Shown piece by piece: positions 31,785 through 43,452 of a stretch of 64,000 bases of DNA. Positions within the stretch are counted from its first letter, which is position 1; the number at the start of each line of letters is the position of its first letter. The notes under the pieces were generated by a model. That model was not told the origin of the DNA, did not search any database, and saw only the letters and a list, made by a program, of their open reading frames with translations. The DNA comes from Verpa conica (lineage: Eukaryota > Ascomycota > Pezizomycetes > Pezizales > Morchellaceae): positions 248,001 to 312,000 of the forward strand of contig JAUFSD010000006.1 in NCBI GenBank assembly GCA_033030425.1, written 5' to 3'. The translations under genes were made by a program, and so were the position numbers.

Positions 31785-33124
31785 CTACAATAACGGCCCC
31801 TTCTCCCACGCTTCCCGCTTCAATTTCATAAGCGCCGATTGCTTGTGGGGGAACGCAAATTCCTTTTCCTTGTAGAATCCGGCCTCGGTAAGATATTTTA
31901 TAAACCTATATTCATGCACAGCTGATGGTTAGCTGCATGCATGAAATTCAATTTCAAGCAAGTGGTCGTGCGACAACTTCCTCTAGAAAATACATGTACC
32001 GTGTGGATATAGTTAAGGGTAAATTAAATAAGTACTTACTTCTCATTATCGACTCTCGGCTCCAGCATAACAGTTTGTGTCCTTGGGTCATCTAGGAACA
32101 TATCTGCCGGGAAAATCAATCAACTCCCTTTCATAACACACATCTCAGAGACACAGGATCACTTACAATGCACTAGACTTGAGATCCAAACTCCTACTCT
32201 ATGTGGTCCCCGAAATTTCTGCTCTCCAATCAAACAATGCACACCCCGATCCCACCCATCGCAGTCGGTAACAAACTTCCCTAGAGAATCCTCCTTTGTC
32301 CAATATACTTCGAAATAGCCAAAAGGCTCATCATCCCAGCATCCAATAATTGGGTAGCAATGCTCCAATCCTAAGCCCTTTGATAGAAACGTACGGGTCT
32401 TCTCTACATCCCCACCATCTTCGCCCCAGAAGGCAGCAACACGTGGGTCATTCATCCACCGGTGTACCAGCTCAGTATCTGTATCTCGGTTGACGAGCCT
32501 GAAACTGATAGACTGCTCCAGCGAGGGAACCCATCGCCTATACAGATCCCCCTTCTGACTAGGACGAGGACGTAAAGGATGCCTAATCCCATTGGTGATC
32601 TTATATTCTACTGGCTTTGGAAACCTAGGTGACCCCAAATTTCCCCAAATATATTCCCATGGAATCTGCCAGAATGACGAGCGTGCAGCATAGCATTCCA
32701 AAGGACCGATAGGGGATGATGAGTTAAAGGATACTAGTCCTACTGCAGCTACGAGCTCAATATTCTCAACATTCGAGAATATTCCAGTTGTAGCAATGTT
32801 GACTGTCCATGACTTATGTGGGCCCTTTTTTGGCCCGCTTGATGGGCTAGAATGTGAAAAATACCAGTATAGCACTAACCAGAGCCTGGAAAGTGTACTT
32901 GTCTCAAACTGATCGACTTCTGCTGGCTGGAATATGATCTTGTCGGAATCTATATTAGGAAAGCAATCATCTGACCCACGTTTTATCTCAATCGATCCTA
33001 CAGAATTTGAGGTCTTGGCGGCTTTAAGGGATAGTATAAATTCGAATTTCGATTCAGTGTCTCCCACTACTGTGAGCTTGGTGCCATCTGGTAGGTAGAG
33101 GTAGGGCACGATATGGCTGGACAT
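31785..33124 (-). CDS. Siderophore N-acyltransferase (SidF/RhbD-like)
   Basis: Exons 32167-33124, 32040-32103 and 31785-31905 join in phases 1 and 2 (introns 63 and 134 nt) to 380 residues. The C-terminal half is the GNAT-fold AlcB/IucB-type acyltransferase domain of siderophore enzymes: VHRWMNDPRVAAFWGEDG, PIIGCWDDEPFGYFEVYW, DRGVHCLIGEQKFRGPHRV, MFLDDPRTQTVMLEPRVDN and FPHKQSALMKLKREAW. The family transfers an acyl group from acyl-CoA to N5-hydroxyornithine or N6-hydroxylysine in hydroxamate siderophore synthesis. The exact donor (acetyl or anhydromevalonyl) cannot be told. The N-terminal half is the less conserved beta-rich region usual in fungal members. The C-terminus Pro-Leu-Leu is not a PTS1. 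No NRPS or ornithine oxygenase is next to it. Upstream GATA sites suggest iron control. Confidence 0.88.
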
Positions 33125-34122
33125 GGTAGAGGTTTGGATACCTTATGCACCTAGAACAAATATCTATAGTTAGTATCATTAGGCGAAATTATCACATTCG
33201 TAATACAGGGACATACCTCTTACGTATATAAAACCCCTAGAAATAAGATTCCTCAAGTAAGGTACAAGACAAGAAGATAACTCCCGTAGAGGGCCATTAA
33301 ATACCCCGCCTGCTGCCCTACCCTAATGTGAGGTAACATAGTGTAATGCTAGTAGCTAGATGACACCGGGTTCATAATAAATAAAAAGTCACATCCCAAG
33401 CACTCGAGTGATACAATTACCACTGCTATCGCGTTATCAGATGAATCTTCCCTGTACTTATGTGAGGCATTTTCTTGATTATCGTGCGATCTGATAGTGA
33501 TAACTAGATCATCCTAGGAAGGTTATCTCACCGCCGAGCCATGCAGCGACCCCACGCCCCCGCAATAGACCTCCGTGACAAGGATTCTGGCAATTTGTAA
33601 ATGGTGAACGATCCACAGGGGGAGAATTATCACTGTGACCAAGTTCTAGGATCTTGGTGATGCCGCTAGCCATAAATGGTCCCTAGGTACAAAAGAAACC
33701 AAAGACGAATCGGGCCCACAGCCCAGTCTTCAGGGGATAAGACAGCAAGGACTTCTAACCTCATAAGGCTAGCATGGCACGTCGCTTTTGACCTGTCAGA
33801 AACTGTCAGACTGTTAGGTCACCAAATGGTAAAGAGCTCCCCCCGCTTAAGGCATCTTCTTTGTTATGCGTTGTCAATTTTGCGATTTGTGTCTACATCT
33901 TATGCAACTTTCTACATATTTGCCGCAGCGAGGTGTCCAAACTTTGGGAGAAGACTGAATACCAACAAGGCCTCATAGGCTCTTTATTCGCTATCAACAC
34001 TCAAGAAACAGAAACAGCCCTAACACCGGCCAACCAGCCAACCAAACATAACTATTTATATAAAAGCATGAAAACATGAAAATATTGCCCGTAATCAACC
34101 CCCATTATTCCTCCACCCTTTC
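33125..34122. other. Promoter of the acyltransferase and 3' flank of polyubiquitin
   Basis: About 1 kb. The left part is the upstream region of the siderophore acyltransferase with GATA-type sites (33434-33504). The right part is the 3' flank of polyubiquitin. No additional gene is supported. Confidence 0.55.
33434..33504 (-). promoter_or_regulatory. Putative SreA-type GATA sites upstream of acyltransferase
   Basis: On the minus strand, 33434-33442 reads ATCTGATAA, an exact match to the ATCWGATAA sequence bound by fungal iron repressors of the SreA/Urbs1/SRE family. On the plus strand, 33489-33497 reads ATCTGATAG, one base off, directly followed by a further TGATAA. The sites lie about 310-380 bp before the acyltransferase start. 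Iron-replete repression of siderophore genes is established in several fungi; its occurrence here is inferred. Confidence 0.55.
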
Positions 34123-35387
<1,265 letters not shown>

Positions 35388-35564
35388 AGTTGTGGTTTTG
35401 ATGAAGTTCTAGGGGAGATAGATGAAGATGAGGTCGATGGAGCTGTCAGAGAGCTTTTGTGTAGAGAAAAGGGTCAAGAGGTAGTGAGATGTGGGAGAGA
35501 ACGAGAAGAAGAAGAGAGGAGAGGGAGAAGGGAAAGGTTTTTAAGAGTGTAGAGGCGGCGGCGG

Positions 35565-35714
35565 CTGAGCCGGGCTCAGACCCCTCCGGTTCATTCGCTG
35601 CGTCACAGCTTTGTGGCTGAATAAGCTGCACACAAGGTATAGAATGGCCCCGAACATGCGAGACGTAACCGGATTTTGCCACACTGCACTGCCACCTTGA
35701 AGCGGCGAAGGTTC
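35565..35714 (-). promoter_or_regulatory. Palindrome and heat-shock-like element upstream of polyubiquitin
   Basis: CTGAGCC-G-GGCTCAG at 35565-35579 is a perfect 15-bp palindrome about 180 bp before the start codon. Farther upstream, 35707-35714 reads GAAGGTTC, the GAA-nn-TTC core of a heat-shock element, with another GAA at 35699. CCCCT stress-type pentamers occur nearby. Yeast UBI4 is stress-induced; equivalent control here is inferred. Confidence 0.35.
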
Positions 35715-38700
35715 AAACAAAACAAACACTTGTGTTGACAAATTATTCTGCTAGAGGACCAAATTATATAGTTAATACGCCCCTCTGAGGTACGGGGGCT
35801 CTACGGGAGCTTCCCCGAGCTTCTGCTCGGTAGCTATTCGCTATATCCTCCCGAGGTGCGGTCGCCGCCTAAGATAAGGCGGACAACAGCCCTTAGTAAG
35901 TCATTTCCCCACGCCTCAGCCACATACGTTATGCGATCTGTTACGCGGCGGCGTGGGCTCCACCTGCCTATTTTGCGATTAGCCCATCTTCAAGCCTTTT
36001 CGGCTGACGGCTTCCCCTGCACCCAGACGTCATCTCCAACTTCCCATCTAGCCTTGGAATCCAAAGAACACTGCGTGTTTCGAGTATCAGATGATGCTTT
36101 AGATTATCGATATGCTTTAAGCTCTTATTTATGTTATCGATAACACAAGAAAACTATGACGCTGGATTGAAGAGCGGGGTCCCCCCACCATCATACTAGT
36201 AACCCGAGCAGTACCCCGGGTTCTCGGCCCGTTTTTACTACAAAAAAAACAAAGGTACAAGAAAAGTATCGTGGGATATTTTAGATTCACTAACACCCTT
36301 CAGGGAATCTGAAACCCACATGATAGGAAGTATTGGCGTTAAAGGAGGGGTGAATTCGCTGTCATTATTGCCGGCGATAGATAGTATGTCCCACTTGTAC
36401 ACGGTGAAGTTTTGAACACCTGGTCGATACCTACATTAACAAATCATTTGAAGCCAAATCATTCTTGACCGCGTATACAGACCTCATTCGCCTTTGGTTT
36501 CTACAGGTGGTATCGGTCGGATTGACGACCTGCCGACCTTTGTCTGCGGGTATACATCACGGAATATTTGCAGTCCGTATATTCTCGAGAAAAACAAACC
36601 CTTACAGTCCTACTCCACCTTCAGAATCCATTTTGTCGACCCCTAAAAGATCGAAGGGTTTTTACAACCCCGTCCCTATCTCCCTGAGCTTTGGGAATTA
36701 ACACAAACAGAGATAACCTTATTAGGATTCTCACCTAACACAGGTTCGGCAGTTGAATCGGAACCCTGAATTAGAACTTCATAATCCTATTATATTACGA
36801 GCCAGTCAACTTGGTGGTCTTCACCGAAATGGTAAGGAGTAGCCCTATACCCTATATGTGGCCAGACAACTCTAAGCAACCAACTTTGAGCAGATAATAG
36901 TGATGAAGAGATTTTGCGGGCGGGGTAGCTAGGATACGATGGTTCCTAACTACCGTAATGCGGGACCACTCCAAGATGTGCACTGGTATCTAATTTTGTT
37001 GGTATGGGTGCCTTTGGAGGTTAGTGGGGTCCTCCGTATCTAAAAGACTAGATATTTACCCCCCTAAGACCCGAGGCACAGCTAATTGTTATTATTATTA
37101 ATGAGACAGGGCTATTATGGAACTACTAGACCATATCTCAGCGGTGCCCCTACAGAAACTATCTGGTAGCTAGGTAAGTTCTGACCATGTTGATACTAGT
37201 TGTTCATATCTTATAGTAAGTAGGACTGACATAATATCTCCCTAGTGTAAGGTGTAGAACCCACCAACTACTTGATCTAAAATTCGCCGACAGAAACAAT
37301 GAGAGCCTAGAAGCATCTTCCATATACCCAGAGTATATGCCATCTAGTCGAGCGTGCATAAAATCTCTGCGCTCCGAGGATCACATAGGTACATGTGTTT
37401 TTGTAGTTGGTAGTAAGATGAAGAGTGTACTTACGGTTTTAGACAAAACGGATCGGTTAAAGTAGCTCATCCTCGATCCTCACATACTAAGGCCGGCATA
37501 TTGTCGGGCAGCGAGCCATTTTACAGTTTCTGCAGTTCGACTTGCTATCCCCGAATGTCGTCACCGGCAACATCAGTAATTTGCCTTGTTATGATATGGT
37601 CTCGGCATACTTGGTCTTTGTATGAATCCTGCAAGTGTGTTTCCTTTTCATGTGCCGGGTATCAGAAGTTTCTTTTTTTAATACGGGGTTCAGGAAAGGG
37701 TTCCAAGGCGGGACCGGCGCTGATCCCGGTTGGTTGGTGGCTCCTAGTATTACTGAGGCGTATCCGACTGGATTGTTACTGTTTGACTTGTACTAATTTC
37801 TTTCGCCAGGCGTTTATTGAAGTGTATTACACGGGATAAACGCCAGTCACATGACTTGAGCTCATGCAGTGTGAGCGCTGCCGGTTAGCAGTTCAAGCAA
37901 TGAGTAATACGTTACTCATAAGCTTCGGTCTTCACAGGTGATATAATATATCTATATATATATATCATAACTACCAGGCTTCCCGCTCTTCGGGTGGGCA
38001 GGTGCAGTAGACTCAACTACAGCAGGCTCAGAAATGGATTCAACTTCTTCGTTTCCGACACGAGAAGGCACTGTCACCCAACACCCGAGGGAATAAATTG
38101 CTCCAGAAATTACTGGTAAAATCCCAGGAAATTAACTGTGAAATTTTTTCCCATACCAACAGATTTTATCCTATCTGATACTGCTACTGTGTTTTAATGG
38201 AGGATATATATTCGAAGAGAATTATCAAGGTGCCTAACACAAAATAAAGGACCCCGATGATCTTTGAATACAAGGGCCGCCATGCGAACACTTACGGCTC
38301 GAAAAACAAAGCACCGGAATAGTCTGCGAAACCTAGCATGTTTACTAATGGGTTTCAAATCTTTCCATCACTTCTGGAAAGTATAACATCTATGTCTCGG
38401 TATATTTATTTTTGTGGGGTTATTGCAGCTTCCTAGCTTAGGGGACTAGAGGATTTCTTTGACTACTGGGCTTGCCTTTAGTCCCTATCCCCGATTTCCC
38501 CTCGGGGCTACGCTAGATAATACCTCCTCCGCCGAGCCTCGTTTTTTTACATTGCACAACGTATATCCCTAAGATTTGCGATGAAATTCGCGCTCTAAAA
38601 CGACAGTTCTTGAAAGCCTTGTATAAGAAGGGATCTGACGAGCATATCGTTATAGGCTAAGTGCTATTTGGGAGGTTATCAACATCCTAGTCTAGGAGCA

Positions 38701-38950
38701 TGACAAAATTTATTTTCAACTTATTTAATGTCCACCAGGCTGCACTCAATGCGACCTGTCACAATAATCCCTACTGAGAGATATCTGATACCGCAGATAT
38801 ATATACTACGGCCTGGATTATTGATGTATGGGGACTAGGATTTCGATAGGACTACCCGGCAATGAAATAGTTGAGGTGGTTATTTAGGGCTCGTTGTTCG
38901 AAGAGCACGGTACCATAAGTTTGGGCCCAGTGGGATTTACCTAGGAACTA

Positions 38951-41029
38951 AGCAGCCATCTCTACCTTCTGCTTATGAGAGCATTGGAAATAATAAAGAT
39001 CTTTATGGAGAACATATGATGCAGGAGACGAGTTACAACCTCCAGTCTTCGGCCTCTGAAGAAATTTAATCTTTGAACTTTGCAACAAATCCTTAGAGTC
39101 TCGAGTACACAAAGGCAGATCTTCAGTACCTTAAGAAAGAGGTGAGCGTTCTAGAATTTTATGAAACTTATTTGATTCTAAACTACTATGAGTGGTTTTA
39201 GTTCCAACAAAGCTGGTATTGGTATCGCACCCCTCCTTGGGAGAAGTTAAGACTTAACCCCAGAGACTATTGGCTTCATTCACAGCTCTCATGACACCGA
39301 TTAAGATTCCATCATTGGCCAACAGCTTTACTCGAAAGTATTTTGTAGTGGGGATTTTCTGTGCAGTTATTGAGTGAATCTTCACTCCTGAGTCTCAACT
39401 ATTATCTACAAGGATATCGTGGCCTCAGGTTAGGCTCGCCAGACCTTTCTATGGCTTGTCGTAACCTTTAGGCGTGATACTAACAAGAACAGTTAGCCTG
39501 GGTATGGGTAGTTGAATGCTTATCTATGAGTAACCATGCCAAATCCGTTGGTAGTTATTTTAGGGAAAACTCTTGTCTATACCCAGCGATTAAAGTTCGA
39601 TTTCGGCTGTGGATCTAGTAAAGTTAGGATCAGGTAATACTCGTAAAACACCCCATTTCTGTTGCACTGGAGCCACGTCAATAGATTTCTTATCAGTAAG
39701 CTGAATAAATACGTAGGTGATGTACATAACTTCCATATTATTTCAGTCAATGATTGTAATGACCTGGGGCACTTATCATACACAGTAGAAACGAATGAGA
39801 TTGACACGACTAGAAATGTGCCTGTGGGAGTGAAGGCGACAACAACGTTGAAGGTAAGAACATATTGAAAAAGAGTGAGAAGAGTGCAGGTGTTTATGAC
39901 TGGGTGGTGTAATAGCGCCTGCCTGCTACAATACCTAATTGTATGTATGGACACGATACTGATATAGCGGTATAGTAAAACATCACTCCAATCATTGTAG
40001 TAGCCTCCTTACATCCCCGATGATACCCTACAATAAATACCTCTTTCGGAACTTGGCGCAGGAGACCACACTGGAGGAGGGGCAAATCGCTATTGATGCC
40101 CAGCTACGAATTGTAAGTTTGTATCGTGGCTACCGCGCTTAAGACTATACCGGTTGTCTGAACCCCAGGTCTCGTTCAGCTTTGTACGCGCTGGTAAGTT
40201 TCAATGCACCGGTAGCTCTATAATCACAACAATAAACAAACTCGATAATCAGTTATTCCTAGGGGTACTCATTTATATCCGAAGAATCTACTCGCCGATA
40301 CCCACGAGCTCGTCACCTAGAATCCCGATCACCAACTCATTATACACGACTGCCATTTTCATGTTCAGCCATTCACACGTGTCAGTCATTTTTTCAATAG
40401 CTTTGCCCACCAAGTACTTCTTCGAATGCAATTGCCTTTGCGACATGAAAGGTTGCAGTATAGGCCATATCCAACCGTTTCTCCCGACAAATAGCCGGCA
40501 TGCTCGAGACTAGACTTTTGAAAGAAAGAGCAAGGAATAGCGGCCGATACCATAGAAATTTTCCGAAAGCTAAGATTGAGCGCGCTCCTCGTCGATATTG
40601 TGCAGAAGAGGTCAATTACAATCTATCCTGATGGGCTTGGAAGCCTAAGGTTGAGGCTATTCGGAGGTTGCTAATTGTTCCGGCAGCACCATATTGCGGT
40701 ATCCCAGCCGAGATCCCGTTGCTGTCGTTTAGTGATTGGTTAATCGCTTATTCCACATATTCTGAATAATTCCGGCGTCCTCTCCTTCGGAACTTACGGA
40801 AGACCACAGGAGTTAGGTACATCGAGCTAACGGAAGTTCCAAATCATCAATGGTAATCACCAAGTATGGAAACATTCCTATGGCCTTTCTCTACCGCTAC
40901 CAACGATTTATGGCGGCCTCATTGGCCGCGTTATTCAGGTGAACATGTTCGATATCCCGATACTTGATGCTACAAGAGCATTGGATCGGACCGAGGACCT
41001 CTTACAATTGTATACCCTACCGCCTATGC
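38951..41029 (+). pseudogene. Coding-like fragments, possible decayed gene
   Basis: Fragments on the plus strand read as protein but in shifting frames with stops. At 39104-39290, a frame joined across a plausible 60-nt intron (39142-39201, GTGAGC to TTTTAG) gives EYTKADLQYLKKEFQQ, then WYWYRTPPWEKLRLN, then a stop. At about 40023-40120, NKYLFRNLAQETTLEEGQIA runs up to a GTAAGT. At about 40830-41029, YGGLIGRVIQVNMFDIPILD and ALDRTEDLLQLYTLPPML precede a stop. Overlapping frameshifts and missing starts suggest a broken gene or several. I do not recognise the family, and some pieces may be chance open frames. Confidence 0.27.
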
Positions 41030-43116
41030 TACGATAACTTACATCGCATCGTCCAGCCTTTAATTCTCACGCAGTGTTTACTCGCTGTATCGTTTTACGT
41101 CACTAGATGCGTCCACGGCTGCTTGCATAGGGTTGGTATGATACTATGGCCTGATTGCGTCACTTTCGTGTTATCTCATATTCTTTGACAATGGTGGAGG
41201 GCCACGGGATCACGCGCATGGAATCCCGATACTATCATTACCGGGTCCGCTGAAGAGGGTTGTTCCTTTCAATTTCTCTCCGAAACTAGTACAGACCTCC
41301 CAGGAATTACCTCAATCAGCTCAGGTGGTTGCGTATGTGCTCAATCCACTACTGCCACCTGCAGTTAGCCCGTTTTCCACTTTTCCAGGATAGTGCTACA
41401 AAAGTCGCGAGAGGAGCTCTTATATTGATAAAATTAGTTCCACGTGTGAAATATACACTAATTTCTTCTAGGAACGAATACCATGACATTTTTTTTACAG
41501 ATCCAAAAATCTACCGGCCCAGTTAACTAAAGCTCCACTACAAGTAAAGTCCCTTCGATCTATTACTGTCGAATGTAGTGACTTTTCCTGTCCGTTGTTT
41601 TACACAAGGTCTCGATCCTACCATACAACCCTGAAAGAGATGGCAAGAAATATATAGAAAGCACCTACCCCGCAGAAATTAATTGTAATATCGTGGCACA
41701 GAGGAACCACAATAGGTTCTCAAGGCAAGAGCTTACCGGCAGCGTCCGTATTTCGACAGCTTCCGGAAGATGTGTTGGAATACGCTTTTATTTAATCTAT
41801 CCTCATGCAGTTTAGATGATGATAGTTGCACCAACCATTGGAGGAACACTAGGTAACGTGCATGGTGATAGAGTGTGCATATTTGAGGCAACTGATAGCC
41901 AGGGGATCTGATTTCTATCCGTTGCGATTTCAGTCACATCAAAGCATTGTTACTGATAGATTGCAATTAAGTCTGGGTCCAATCTCGCATGCAATTGCAT
42001 GACAGTACTTGGACTAACAAAATACAAATTTAAATATTTAGAAATAATATCATTAACATAATTAACTTACAATAGAATCCTAGGAGCCTTGAGTACTTAC
42101 ATTTCCGATCTCTACATTGTTTTCGCACGGCAGATCACCCATGGAGTGCATTCGAGACAGGGGACCTAGGACACGTTTCGTCTTTCGATAAGCTCCAAGG
42201 CCTAGATGTCATGGAAGCTTCAATGCCAACATGTTCCTGACTTCATTTAGTTATAATACTTGATTGGCCAAACTGAAATGTGTGGTATCACTGAATATCA
42301 AGACTTCTGCAGTTGCCTAGCGAAAAGCGGGGTGAGCCGAACTCAGACGGTGTCGCATGGTCGCGAACCGGTTTCCTGGATCCTCTACCGCCCTTTATTT
42401 GTTTATCGGGGTATTTACTACCCAGAGACGTACAACTGTCTATCGGAGCGTCATAGAGAAGGCTACTGCTGGAGGTTGTTGGACTTCGAATGTCTGGCAA
42501 AGAAGATCATGTGAGGTACTATCTAATATCTAGCTCAGATCACTACCTTTAGTGATTTAAGGTTGGGAAGCTGTTGTGTCTGAGTTTCTTTGTCTTTAAG
42601 TTTGATATCTCAAGTTTGAACTATCTGTCTTGAATCGAAACACCAGCAGCTAATCGTCGAGTAAAAGCGGAGCCCGGAACATCTTAATAAAGCCTTCTTT
42701 GATCGCCGATTCATCTCACTACCTCCACTCCGTGAGTCTTTTTTTGGCTTAACACGAGTACAGCAGGACATTCTTACGGGCGCGATTTGCTTCGCTGAAC
42801 TGTTACAATTTTGTGCGGCACGGAAGCAGAGGCATTTTCTTTCCCAGTAATCAGAAGCAAGTGCAAGTCAAAAGACTTTGATCTGTCCACATAAGAAAGC
42901 TATTCACCTAGTCTGTGCCTGTGTCCTGAATATCAACGTGGTAAAAACGCACACATTTGGTGATATTTATCAATATCAAGTACGGGATGGCGGTTTCACA
43001 TACGAGAACATATTGGCAGTCACATCTGCAAGGTGGGCTTTATCTTGCAGCTCTTATTAACGTCCGAATTATTATTCGGGTGTTCTCCCACATCCCCCAA
43101 AGAGACTTTTGTCTGA

Positions 43117-43452
43117 TCTCCCGAATTTACGTACAATTTGAATAAGCTATGCTCACATGCTTGCGGTACCACAGAATTATGCGCTACAAAATGCCTCCCG
43201 AGTCCTATTTACGAAGTTTTCGAGCATAGCGGTGGGAGTATACCCATGTCCCCTAGTCTTAGCAGTACAGATTCTGCAGGTGGCAGCGGAAATGCGTCGG
43301 CATCGGCATCGCACCTCGGTCAATCATGGTATTCCTGCGTCGTTAGTGTAGGAGGGAGAGATTATGAGACCAGCTATGTGTACAAGGCCGAGGAGAATGC
43401 CAAAGAAAAAGCGGCCAAAAAAGCGTACGAGGCCCTGAATAGTGCTACTTGA
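43117..43452 (+). CDS. Small double-stranded RNA-binding-domain protein (5' end unresolved)
   Basis: The open frame starts after a stop at 43114-43116 and ends at 43452, without an in-frame ATG at its beginning, so a first exon upstream is likely. The residues follow the dsRBD order: helix 1 (NLNKLC), LPSPIYEVFEHSGG, then beta strands WYSCVVSVGGRDYETSY, then helix 2 EENAKEKAAKKAYEAL, which carries the A-K-x-x-A-A-K-K-A RNA-contact pattern. An insertion of about 30 Ser/Gly/Ala-rich residues separates strand 1 from strand 2. The protein would be little more than one dsRBD. Similar dsRBD-only proteins occur in filamentous ascomycetes; their role is not established. A second copy lies about 3 kb downstream. 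Confidence 0.55.
   Translation, partial: SPEFTYNLNKLCSHACGTTELCATKCLPSPIYEVFEHSGGSIPMSPSLSSTDSAGGSGNASASASHLGQSWYSCVVSVGGRDYETSYVYKAEENAKEKAAKKAYEALNSAT

Larger units (their letters stand above)
35388..43116. other. 7.7-kb gene-poor region
   Basis: Begins with the polyubiquitin promoter. The rest has no intact gene that I can support. It contains a TA microsatellite near 37945-37965, homopolymers, and on the plus strand between about 38950 and 41030 several coding-like fragments listed as a relic. No reverse transcriptase, integrase or transposase motif was found. Confidence 0.5.

Noticed and set aside
40960..41190. Possible C-terminus of a zinc-cluster transcription factor
   Set aside because: Weak resemblance in one frame only, with several stops; no Zn2Cys6 motif anywhere near.
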